From Datnioides undecimradiatus (Eukaryota; Chordata; Actinopteri; Lobotiformes; Datnioididae): a stretch of DNA of 64,000 nucleotides. How positions within the stretch are numbered: the first letter of the stretch is position 1; each line of letters begins with the position of its first letter. The position numbers and the translations under genes are program-made. Positions 1 to 10,610 of this stretch are shown here, one piece after another. The DNA is taken from assembly GCA_008933995.1 (NCBI GenBank), contig WARS01003070.1, positions 162,501-226,500 on the forward strand, read 5' to 3'. Under the pieces are notes generated by a model. It searched no databases, was not told the origin of the DNA, and was given only the letters and a program-made list of their open reading frames with translations.

Positions 1-1373
1 TCGAGTTGACGGGGCGGTCTGACATCAGCAAAAGTGTGAAAACTTTGTTTTCAAGCAAAGTCACCAAACCCTCTAAATGTTTTTCAGATTTGACTGATCC
101 AGGTTCAGGTTTTCAGTCCTGGTGATCAGTGAAGTTCAGGTCCAGTGGAGGACTCATCTCACTGCTCCTCACCTGAACCAGGATCTGCTCCTACACCTGA
201 ACACCTACATCTTCACCAGCTTCAGATGCTTTGCTGTAATCTCATCTCTGAGCATCACCGCTGTTCAGCTGGAGCAGAGACGTCTAATCACATCCTGACA
301 TGATGATCTGGACCCAGAGGTTGAGGTCCAGGCCGGAGGTTGCAGCGTTGCAGTCTACCTGATGGCCGATGACGCTTTCAGTAACGTTTCCCTGCAGCTT
401 TAAGTCACATCTGTCTCCAGTTAGATGAGAGTGACAAGGCACCGGCCCTCTGGAGAGAGGGACGTGTCAACGCTGCTCACACGCCGCTGCACTGCAACTG
501 TTCCTGAGGACACGCTGGTTTCAGGCTGCATCAGATTTGTTATTTCACGAGTCGACATTTCTCGTTTGAATACTGCGATGAACAACCTCCTGCACCGAGC
601 GCCGTGATTGGACAGAGCTGAGCTCACAGTTTCGATCAGATCGGCATCGCAGCGAGGTGAGGTCCAGGAATGCGACAGCAGCCCGGCAACGTCAGCGGAG
701 TGTTGGTTTTGGTCCCGATCAGTTTCTGCTGTGACTCGGAGCCAAAGCGAAGAATTAAAGCTCATTGTTGGGGTTGAGTGGCAGATGGTTTACAGAGCTT
801 AAGCTGCATTCAGAGCTGAGGCGTGGTCCCAGCATGGAGTTTGGAGAGTCACCGGCCTGAAGCCAGCAGAGCCAAACTGACTAATCCAACAAGACTCTGC
901 TTGGGACGAGCCCCTAAACAAGGCACTGAACTCAGAGCGGCCCCTGTGACTGATGCAGGGATCGGCTACTCTGACTCTTATGGTGCAAAGTTCTCACAGT
1001 CTCTTCTGTGATTGGTCCACTTCACGGTGGATCCCTCTGCACCGTTGGCCTGTCGTCCCCACGAAGCATCCATCCAGATCTCTCGTCCTGTCCGCTGACA
1101 CCTGAGTCGTAGTTGACAGGTCGCTCGTCACTTCTCACGGTTTGCTGCACCTGTGGCTTCCTGGTTTTAACGAATAAGAGTGGCATCTGTCTGTTGATTG
1201 GTTCAGTTTGGATCCACGTTGACTTGGAGTGGTTCAGCGATTCATCACTGACTCATGTCTTTTCACCGCCGACCTCAGCAGCGCTGCTCTGACCGTCCTA
1301 ACATCTTTACTTCATGAAAATCCGGCAAGGCGTTCCCATCAGCTGCCACTGTTCTCGCGTGTTTAGGGAAATA

Positions 1374-1447
1374 TTAGCATGCTAACATGCTAAACTAAGA
1401 TGCTAAACCTGTTAGCATGCTGATGTTAGCATTTAGATAACATTTAG
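1374..1447. repeat. TTAGCATGCTAA-type palindromic repeat
   Basis: Several overlapping copies of the words TTAGCATGC, GCTAACATGC and GATGTTAGC. The same vocabulary recurs at 2640-2700, 6463-6600, 14765-14815, 37730-37765, 39080-39110, 46868-46910 and 62665-62755. Confidence 0.7.
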
Positions 1448-1554
1448 CTAACAGAGTCTTTTGTTGCTACTTCCTGCTTTGTTATATTGCGCTAATGTAT
1501 CCTCGTACTGGCTGAAGGAGGGGAAGGTTTTACAAGTCACATGACTCAGACTAG

Positions 1555-1880
1555 GGTCATGTGACTTGGATCTCAGGACACGACTTGACAAATTCACTGG
1601 ACTTGGGACTTGTTTTTGTGGTTTTGTTGGTTTTGACCTGAGACTCTTCATTTGGATCTTGACTCGTCCATCTTTGGACTTGTTGATTAGGGTCTTTGTA
1701 TGTGACTTGTCTGTCTTGACCTGGGACCTGGGACTAGGTTGCTCTGTGGACTTGTTGGTCTTGTCTCGTGTCCTAACGTAGAACTTGCTTTGGGATTTGA
1801 TCCTTGAGATCCTTGAGACTTGTTATTGTGACTGAGCCCCTGATGTTGTTGTTGTTGTTGTTGACTCGGGACTTGTTGTT
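1555..1880. repeat. degenerate GACTTG-rich tract
   Basis: About 320 bases in which GACTTG, GGACTTG and GACTTGT recur every 10-40 bases with drifted spacing, followed by a run of GTT triplets (1843-1863). It looks like an old minisatellite. The open frames across it are by-products of the repeat. Confidence 0.6.
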
Positions 1881-2753
1881 TTCGCAGCGTTTTGCTGAGC
1901 TTGGCCTTTTTGCGGGTCGATCCGGCCACTGTGATGCATGAGGTTCTCGTAGACCTGCAGCCCTGAAAGCCCACGTACAGTTAATAAGACAGGAATACCT
2001 GCAGTCATGCATGTAGAGACACATGCGCTGGTTCCTGCAGTTCATTGGCTGCAGGGTTGAAGCGTGTGACAGCAGATCGCAGCCCATCAATCTTTCATTC
2101 CTCAGACCTGAGCTCGGGCCACTGCCAGCACAGATTAACTCTCAATGCCCGATTCTCACTGCATCTATTCACCCGGCGCTCTCGCCACCGACGCCACACT
2201 CACATGACAACGACCCTGCAGCACAAACAACAAACAAACAACAAACATCAGCTTTTCCCTTGAAATCTGTTCAAATATGATTTCATTTGAAAATCAAACC
2301 TCAGAATGAGTTTGTTCATGAGCCTGAACCCGGTCTGAGTTTCAGCTGCACAAACAACACAAACAACAAACAACAACAACATGATAAAAACGCTGGTTCA
2401 ACTGCATCGATCAGAAAACGACCTGCAGGATGTTCAACGTTTGCTCCTGCTGCAGCTTTATGCTCCGTTACAGTTACTTCATTACTTCACTCTGACAGCT
2501 TTAGTTACTTTGTAAACTCAGCAGAAGCTACAAGTCAATCAATCGTTCGATGAATCGGTTGTTGTATTGACAGAAAGTCACTGATCACAACGAGCTCCTG
2601 AGTCTCCCACATTTTAATGCTGCTCTTGTGTTTTTTAAGGTGGAACGCTAACAACATGCTAACTACATGCTAACAACATGCTAACTACATGCTAACGCTA
2701 AAGTAAAACAGCAGAATCAGCAATTCTGGAGGAAACTGTGCAGACAAACAACA

Positions 2754-2755
2754 AC

Positions 2756-2804
<49 letters not shown>
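2754..2804. repeat. (TAA)n microsatellite
   Basis: About 50 bases of nearly perfect AAT/TAA triplets. Confidence 0.95.
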
Positions 2805-2805
<1 letters not shown>

Positions 2806-3396
2806 ATAAATTATGATATATATGTTTATCTCTGTGCAGATGAGACTCCACTGTACTTCCTGTCGCCGCCGCTGTGACTCCAGATTGGGCTGTTTTGTAA
2901 TGTGTAACAACAGGAAGTGACTGTCAGCTGAGTGAAGAACCCTGGCTAACGCGTTTAGCGCGCTGGTTATTGATGGAGGGAGCAGAAGGTTCAGATGTTT
3001 GACCCTACAGAGCCCCTCTGCGCTGCAGGACACCATGACGACACAACAAACTGACGCCCTCCCTGTCAGCTGCCGGCGTTTTCCCACAGTGTGCACCTGA
3101 AGACAGGTGAGGGTTTGTTGCCAGGAGGCATCTATGTCACCGCCACTCTAAACTGCGTGCTGACAGAAAAACTGCAACCACAGCAAAAAAGAGATGGTGC
3201 TCAGGTGTTATATCACATGGCCAGGGGGGGTACACCATTCCTGAGCCGTTACTGCATCAGTACTGCATTAGTACTGCATTACAGTAGTACTCAGTCCTGT
3301 CGTGTCAGGTGTGACACGACAAAACACGAAAACATTCGACAAAGTCCTGAAAACGACTTCTGTGGTGGTTTTACTGCAGCGGGTGTGTCTGCTGGA

Positions 3397-3397
<1 letters not shown>

Positions 3398-3435
<38 letters not shown>
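3398..3435. repeat. (CA)n microsatellite
   Basis: Perfect CA dinucleotide run of about 38 bases. Confidence 0.95.
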
Positions 3436-3436
<1 letters not shown>

Positions 3437-3584
3437 CTCATATCATCCAGGTGCTCTGACTCTGGCAGGCTGCCATCGCCACGTTCCTCTGGTGCCTTCA
3501 GGGACGCGTAAAAAAACACAGAAACTCGTCCACCACACCCACCGGAGAGGGTACCACACAGCCTGCACACTGACAGGACGACCG

Positions 3585-3765
3585 CAGCCCAGAGTACAAG
3601 CACTCAACGGAGTACAAATACTCTGCAGTGAGTACTTCGAGTACAAGAGTATTACAGTGTTCTGCTGCAGGAGTGTGAAGTCTGATAAAGTGGCATCAAA
3701 ATACTCGAGTACTTTCGAGTGGAGTACTCGTGGACAATACTGCAGTATTCCACACCTGGGGGGTG
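3585..3765. repeat. cluster of GAGTACT-like palindromes
   Basis: About 180 bases with repeated GAGTAC/GTACTC words, such as GAGTACTTCGAGTAC near 3630 and ACTCGAGTACTTTCGAGT near 3703. Many are self-complementary. The tract ends about 50 bases before the keratin TATA-like box. It could be the remnant of a fold-back element; family unknown. Confidence 0.5.
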
Positions 3766-3812
3766 TGGACGTCGACCCCGCCCCCACCTGCAGCTCAGCC
3801 CACCTGAGGACC

Positions 3813-3819
3813 TTTAAAA
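3813..3819 (+). promoter_or_regulatory. TATA-like box of the keratin gene
   Basis: TTTAAAA about 100 bases upstream of the start codon, in a G/C-rich setting. Transcription would begin near 3840-3850 and give a 5' UTR of about 70 bases. Many keratin genes use a TATA-type promoter; the assignment here rests on position and motif only. Confidence 0.6.
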
Positions 3820-3918
3820 GAGGCAGAGCTCTGCGTCTCCTCACTTCTCTCCTCTCCTACTGCCTCCACCGGAGCAGACAGACCTGCAGACACCTCCTCA
3901 TCCAACTCCATCGTCATC

Positions 3919-6900
3919 ATGATGGCATTCTCGACTCGAAGCTCCATGATTGGCGGCAGCGGTGGCGGCAGCATCGGCATGGGACGAGCATCCTATGGTG
4001 GTGGCATGAGCTCGTACAGCATGTCAGGAGGAGCAGAAGGAGCTGGTATTAGGGTCTCCCAGGCCAGCAGGTCCTTCTCTGCCGGTGGAGGCGGCGGCTA
4101 CGGCTATGGTGGCGGTGCAGGTGCAGGTTTCAGCGGTGGTGCAGGTGCAGGTTTCGGTGGCGGTGCAGGTTTCGGTGGCGGTGCAGGCTTCGGCGGCGGG
4201 GCTGGGATGGAAGACAGCATCATTGGCAACGAGAAGTTCACCATGCAGAACCTGAATGACCGCCTGGCCACCTACCTGGCCAAGGTGGCGTCACTGGAAA
4301 AGGCCAACGCCGAGCTGGAGCTGAAGATCAGACAGTTTGTGGAGAGCAAGGTCGGCCCCACCACCAGAGACTACAGCGCCTTCTTCACCACCATCGCTGA
4401 GCTGCAGGGCAAGGTGAGGAACAGGGGCATCATGGGAAATAGTGCTGAGTGTGGTGCATCAAAATGTGATACAGTGTTATGAGTTTCTGAGTTAATTAAC
4501 CCAGATCAATGAGTTCATATTAAATAAATACAAATAAAGTGTTGAATAGTTTCCATGATAATAAAAACTGAACCTGTGATTTTGCTTTTGGCACCTTTTG
4601 ACTTCCATAAACGATGAAAATGAGTGAAAACAACAAATGCAAGACACGGCCAGCGTCTGGTGCCGCTGCTTTCCTGCTTTCACTCACTGAAACAACACAT
4701 TATAAAATCAAACAATAAAAAAACAATGCAGAGTACAAAAACCTCTATGGAGGTCAAAACGTGTGCAGCAACAGAGTGAATGTTCTGCAAAAACAAGAGG
4801 TAATTATATAATTAACTCATGAGTTTGAGGATAAATGAAGATGTTTTTTGGCTTCCATAACCAGAGAGAGAATCAGCTCACAAACTTCTGTCATCACAGC
4901 AGGAAGTGACTCTGTGCACCTGTGTGCAGGTGATCCAGGTGAGGCTGCTGCACCCAGACCACCTGAAACATTTCCACCCAGGTGTGACGCAGCTCTGGTT
5001 TCTGTTTTTACCCCCAACATCTGTCCACAGGGGCTGTTTTCACTGCTGAAATCAATCAAGTGACTACACTAGTTAGTTGATGGACAGAAGTTGATTATAA
5101 ATAAATGATTTTTGAATGAATGAGTTTTTCAGTTCGTCAAAAATACCAAGATACTGACAGTAATGGGAGGTTTCAGCTTCATTAATCCCGCTGGCTGTGA
5201 TTGGTTGGAGTCATGCAGGTGTAAAATATGAGTAATCGGATCGGTCTTGCAGCCAAATGTGGCACTTTTCATCTTTCATAGATCGTAAATCAACAATTTA
5301 TGACATGTTTGGTTTTCTGTCCTCTGACATCATCATCCAATGCCTCAGATCCAGGACGCCATCATCGCTAAAGGGACGGTCATGCTGAGCATTGACAACG
5401 CCAAACTGGCTCAGGACGACTTCAGGGTCAAGTCAGTAAATTTCAGTGTCTCTCTTCTTCTCCCACATCAGCAGCTTGTTGTCAATCGCACAGACTCAAG
5501 TCAAACCGATCAGTTATTGATCGCCCATCTCACTGATCAGCTGAAGCTGAGCACAGTCGGCTGCTCTCGGCGGCGTGGCGCCCTCTGCTGGCCGCAGCCA
5601 AACAACAGAGAACTGAACTGAAAACATGAAACATTTAAAGTAATTGATCAAAATCAAACCAGGATCAATAACCTGTCACATTTGAATCTGAAAGTCAAAA
5701 CTCCTCGATTCATTCTGTTATATTTTTAGATTCTTCTTATTTTTTAATTATTTTACACTTTATGTTTGTTTTGTTGTTTTAGTTCTTTATAAATAAAGTT
5801 TTATTTCTGGTTAAATCTCTAATAAACTTCTTCTGCACATTAACAAATGTTTTCTCTCGTCGTGACTGATCAGGTTTGAGAACGAGCTGTCGATGCGTCA
5901 GTCAGTGGAGGCCGACATCGCCGGGCTCAAGATGCTGCTGGGAGAACTCGCTGTGGCCAAGACCGACCTGAGCATGCAGATCGACAGCCTGAAGGACGAG
6001 CTGGTGTCCATGAAGAAGAACCACGAGGAGGTACGGACGACCTGAGAGCTGCTGCTTTGCTCAGCGGCACTTCAGCTGCAGGAGGACGGACTGAAGTTTA
6101 GCTGCAGTGAATTGATCAAACGTTCAGCAAAACAAACTCAGATCAAATCACATGATCACATGATCATGATGTAAATAAGTTAAAACCAGGAGCACTTAAC
6201 AAACATTCAGAATATTAAACACACTAATAATTTATAAACTGGACGAATTTAAAATTAAATTAAAAACAGAATAAACAGGAAGAAGATTAAAGAGAAGTAG
6301 CAGCCCTGAACCAATCAATGAGGCGATCAGTGATCAATTCACCTGAAATTCAGACCATCAGTAACCATAATGGTTCTGATGGTCACATAACTTTTCATGT
6401 GGCGCCATCAGCAGGTGAGACACCCGTCGGCCTCAGCTGCATCTTAAGATTCAATGTGGACATGCTAACATTAGCATGCTAACATACTACACATCACACA
6501 CTAAATGTGTTAACCTGGTAAGATGCTAACAAATGCTACATGCTGTGAACAGATCCAGCATCAATATGGTGTTAGCATGCTAATGAGGTGTTAGCTTCAG
6601 CTGTGGGACAGTAGATATAACGTATATAAAATGCTAATGGTAGCTCACTTTATGTTAAAGCGCCTCATTTTTAACATAAACATGTTTTAGATTCTAAAAG
6701 TTAAAATTTCATTTTCAAAATGAACATTTAAGTTTTTTCGATGTAAACTATCCGTTAGTTAGTTTGTAATATTTAAATTTCACATCACCAAACCAACAAA
6801 TCTTGACACGTTTGTCCCCCGTGCCTTGACACCTTGATGATGATGGCAGATGATGGTCACCTGACCGACCTGATCCAACCTCCTTCTGCAGGACCTGATG

Positions 6901-8049
6901 AGCATGCGGACTCAGATGAGCGGGCAGGTACACGTGGAGGTGGACGCCCATCCTCAGGAGGACCTCACCAAGATCATGGAGGAGATCAGAGAACACTATG
7001 AGGGCATTGCCGCCAAGAGCCGCAGAGACCTGGAGAACTGGTACCAGGCTAAGGTGGGTGAGAAGATCCGTCTGCAGCTCTGTGAGTTTTCAGATGGTTG
7101 GTGACGAACGTCTCTCTCTCTCTCTCCTCTCAGGCTGAGACCATCAGTAAGGAGGTGGAGACCACAGAGATGACGCTGAAATCATCGACCTCTGAAGTGA
7201 AGGAGGTGAAGAGTCAGCTTCAGGCGCTGGAGATCGAGCTCCAGTCACAGCTAAGCATGGTGAGCTGATGTTGTTTCCAGCAGCTGTAACCTCTCGATGG
7301 AAGTTTGTCCAGGTTTGAGATTTAATCCTAGAGAAAACCTCCGTGAAGTTCATCAGGAGGTCTGGTGGGTAGAACAGCAGATGAACGCAGGGTTTGAGAG
7401 GAACCAGGCGAATATAAAGCATCGTCTGTGTAGAGCCGTATGTTAAAGCTCCTCCTGCACGTCGTCCTCTAACCTGTCTGTCTGCCTGCAGAAAGCGTCT
7501 CTTGAAGCCACGCTGGCCGACATCCAGAACCGCTACGCCATGCAGCTGAGCTCCTTCCAGATGCAGGTAATGTCCACAGGCTGCAGGCGTCCTGTTAAAG
7601 TCTAGACAAGCTGCACCGACCTCGGCTCTTACACTGAATGTACCTGTGCAGGTGAGCAACATGGAGGAGCAGCTGGTGCAGCTGAGGGCTGACCTGGAGC
7701 GGCAGGGACAGGAGTACCAGATGCTACTGGACATCAAGACCAGACTGGAGATGGAGATCGCTGAGTACAGACGCCTGCTGGACAGCGAGGGACTCGGGTA
7801 AGATCAGATAAACCTCAAATTTGAACCAAAAATCTGGTTGGAGAAGCTCACACCACCACAGCAGAAGAAACGATGTCAGTAAAAGAGCTAAAGCTAAAGG
7901 TCAAACAGTGAAAAACATGAAGGAAGGATTTTATAATTACATAAAAAAATCTTCCTGTGTCTCCCTCTCTCAGATCTTCAGGCTCGTCCTCTACCACCAC
8001 CACCACGACCACCAAAGTCATCACAAAGGTGATTGAGGAGACCATCTGA
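3919..8049 (+). CDS. type I (acidic) keratin, complete
   Basis: Intermediate-filament protein that pairs with a type II keratin to form cytoplasmic filaments in epithelial cells. Coding exons: 3919-4413, 5349-5431, 5874-6030, 6892-7053, 7134-7259, 7492-7566, 7652-7797 and 7974-8049. They total 1320 bases (439 residues) and close in frame. Residues 1-104 are a Gly/Ser-rich head with GGAGFGG repeats. The rod runs from about 105, where the helix-initiation motif [10 protein letters not shown] is seen, to about 413, where the helix-termination motif ends in [10 protein letters not shown]. The tail is short (about 25 residues) with a Ser/Thr run. Exons 2-5 are 83, 157, 162 and 126 bases, the sizes typical of type I keratins. 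The next usual exon of 221 bases is split here into 75 + 146 by an 85-base phase-0 intron. ATGs at 3919 and 3922 are adjacent; the first is taken. The paralogue number cannot be told, so no symbol is given. Confidence 0.95.
4582..4609 (+). repeat. TTGGCA...CTTCCATA motif, intronic copy
   Basis: In keratin intron 1: TTTTGGCA, a short spacer, then ACTTCCATAA. It resembles four copies between 18.57 and 20.44 kb. A partial copy (TTTGGCTTCCATA) lies near 4848-4860. Confidence 0.4.
6463..6600. repeat. TTAGCATGCTAA-type repeat in keratin intron 3
   Basis: Several GCTAACATTAGCATGCTAAC-like words separated by unrelated bases, the same vocabulary as at 1374-1447. Confidence 0.6.
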
Positions 8050-8246
8050 AGCCGATGACCCGTCCACCTTCCTGTCTGACGCCGGGCAGGGGTCACACCT
8101 CAGCCAATCAGTGAAGAGGAGCACAATGACGCATCTGTGCTCGTCTTCACGTCACACTGACTTCCTGCTGTAACTCATCAGTGCAAAGCTTCTGGGTTTG
8201 TGAGGGAACGTCTGAGCTTCAATGAACCGTCTGTCCGCTGCTTCAC

Positions 8247-8252
8247 AATAAA
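8247..8252 (+). terminator. polyadenylation signal of the keratin gene
   Basis: AATAAA 198 bases after the TGA stop, followed by a GT-rich stretch near 8275-8290. The predicted 3' UTR is about 220 bases. Confidence 0.75.
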
Positions 8253-8269
8253 ACTCAAACCAGCTCAAC

Positions 8270-10604
8270 AGGAAGTGTCTGAGTGTTTGTCGCCAGAAAC
8301 ACAAAGCCGACAGAATCCGTTGTTCAGTTAGTGATGAATAAATGTCTTCCACACTTAATGAACAAGTCTGTCGGCGACTTCGCAGCAGCAAATATTAAAA
8401 ACAGACCTGTCGGCCTCAGTGAGCGCAGCTTTAACATTTGAGGAAATTCACATTTTCATTGTAAATAATCACAAACTTCATCACAGTTATTAAGTTTAGA
8501 AACATTATTCTGAAATTAGACTCTCAGCCAATCAGCTGCAGTGTTTCATCAAAGTTCATTAATGATGTGAAACTGCGTGCTAAGCTAAACTGAACACAGG
8601 AAGCACTGTTAAACACAATCACATTTGCATGTTAATGTTAGTATGTAGCTAACAGGAGCAGCTGCTGGTTCTCACTAAAATCGTCCTGATTTCTTGGTTA
8701 AAACAGAGTGAGTCGGTTTTTATGAACTGTTGATGTTTCACAGATCTCATGAACACTTGTGAGCTAAAGCTAAAAACAGCTAATAAAAGCTAAAAATAAC
8801 AGGAAAATGATCCGGCAACCTGGAAAATGCCTGGAATCAAATGCAGGAGGAAACACCGCTCCGACCTCACTGACACGCCACCTTCACTTCCGCTGCCGCG
8901 GTGAGTGCACATCAGAAACACTTTGGTCACAGCGTTTTGAGATCATGACAGAAACACGCAAACAGGAAACGTGTCATTAGTTTCTTTAATAATTCGTCCA
9001 GTACAAGATGCTGCATCACTTTCATCGTTTTTACTTTATCATCATTACAGGAATGACGTCATCGATAGAAGGTGTGAACACAGTGAGCGACCTGGACGGG
9101 TGGGTGTTGTTGTCATCGTCGAGTTCCTTTGTGCTGATGCGTTTGGTCCCATTGGCGCCCGGCGTGACGGTGCTGGAATGATTCTGATTGGTCGGCAGAT
9201 CACTGAGTCCTGATCGATCAATACTGCTCAATAAAAAATAGCAAAATTTGATTTTTACACAGTAACAGAGCATCGGCCTGCGAGTCCCCACAGGAAACTG
9301 GCGGCGAGCCCTGCGGTCGCTGCTCACACTGTTGGCAAAAGGACTTGGACACATACTGAGGGAGTGAAGCAGGACCCCGATCACTCAACGGTTTGAATAC
9401 AGATTAAAAGAACAAGACACTGGCGCCACTCGTTCATTAAAAACAAACACCGATGATTAATGCGTCTGATTGGTTGCTCTGCTTCAGGTTCGTTAGAGGC
9501 TGATTAGAAACTGTCCATCACATGATCAGGATTAAATCATAAAACCTCATCTGACTGGTTGTTATTAGACCCACTTCCTGCTTCTGTCATCGCATCGTTG
9601 ATGACATCAGAAACTCATTTCATCTCACATCAGCTCTGGATTTTTCATTCTGACAGATTCGACTTTCCTGTTGTCGTTTACAACAGCGACAATGTGATTT
9701 ATTGATTATCAATAAAGTTTTACTCTGAACCACAGGACCTGGGACCTGACCCCTGATCCTGGTCTGTAATACCAGTGAACCTGAGACTCGGCTGTGACGT
9801 CACCAATCATGCCTGAATTGATCATATTAAGTGCGTCTGGACACCAGGTGGCGCCTCCTGAGCGGGTCGGTGCTCCTGCTGAGCAGGTCAGAGGTCAGAC
9901 TCAGCAGGTCAGCGATACCAACATTAGCGTCAGCTGCTATAAACACTCATTGTTTAATCTAAAAATGTCTAAGTTTTTGTTTTTTATGCTCGATGCAACA
10001 AAACTGATCATCACCAGCATCTGTTGCCATGGCAACAAGAGGAGTTTGAACTGAGCTGTTTGGCTGCTTCAGTCAGCCAGAGAAGAGAAAACTAGGAGGC
10101 GACAGATGTTAAAGACAGAGTCAGCTGATTAACAGCTGCGAGTTCAGGTCTGGATTCAGGGTCTGGGTTCAAGGTCTGGGTTCAGGTCTCCACAGACCTG
10201 CTCTACTTCAGCAGAATAAAGCAAGCAAACTTCTGTGGCTGATGGTTTTCGGTGATCAGGGTCCTGGTTCATCAGGAGCTGCTGGTCTGTTTCAGTAAAA
10301 AACAAACAAACAAACAAAAGTACTCACACTTGTTACTGAAGTATTTGTGCTTGTGTATCAGTGAGTACTCCACACAACGAGCTGATCAGAGTGGCGGCCG
10401 CCCGCAGACACACAGACACAACATGAACACACACACGGACACTTGCATCAGAGCAAATGAGTCGGAGTCACCGCCCACGGATAAAATGCAAAAGAGCACA
10501 AAAGGTATGAAACGTATGAAAAACTTGGTAAGGAAAAGAATTTATATATCGTATTTATAGAAAAGAGAATAATACTTTGTTTTCCGAGGTTAAAGGGAGC
10601 TCAG
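8270..10604. other. convergent intergenic stretch, no gene seen
   Basis: Lies between the keratin 3' end (+) and the zinc-finger stop codon (-). No coding exon is recognised. Part may be 3' UTR of the minus-strand zinc-finger gene: an ATTAAA on the minus strand near 8990 could serve as a distal polyadenylation signal. A CAAA-rich run lies at 10300-10318. Confidence 0.5.
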
Positions 10605-10610
10605 TTTATT
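10605..10610 (-). terminator. polyadenylation signal abutting a stop codon
   Basis: On the minus strand AATAAA follows the TAA stop (10611-10613) directly. If used, the 3' UTR would be only about 20-30 bases; a distal signal near 9.0 kb is the alternative. Confidence 0.35.

Larger units (their letters stand above)
1..3810. other. intergenic, no gene seen
   Basis: No open frame here resembles a known protein, and those present are short and lie in repeats. The stretch holds TTAGCATGC-type palindromes (1374-1447, 2640-2700), a degenerate GACTTG-rich tract (about 1555-1880), a GTT run (1843-1863), a TAA microsatellite, a CA microsatellite and a cluster of GAGTACT-like palindromes just upstream of the keratin promoter. 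Keratin enhancers could lie here, but nothing in the sequence identifies one. Confidence 0.6.

Noticed and set aside
3492..4052. 186-codon plus-strand frame across the keratin start
   Set aside because: It is out of frame with the keratin head and runs through the palindrome cluster and promoter.
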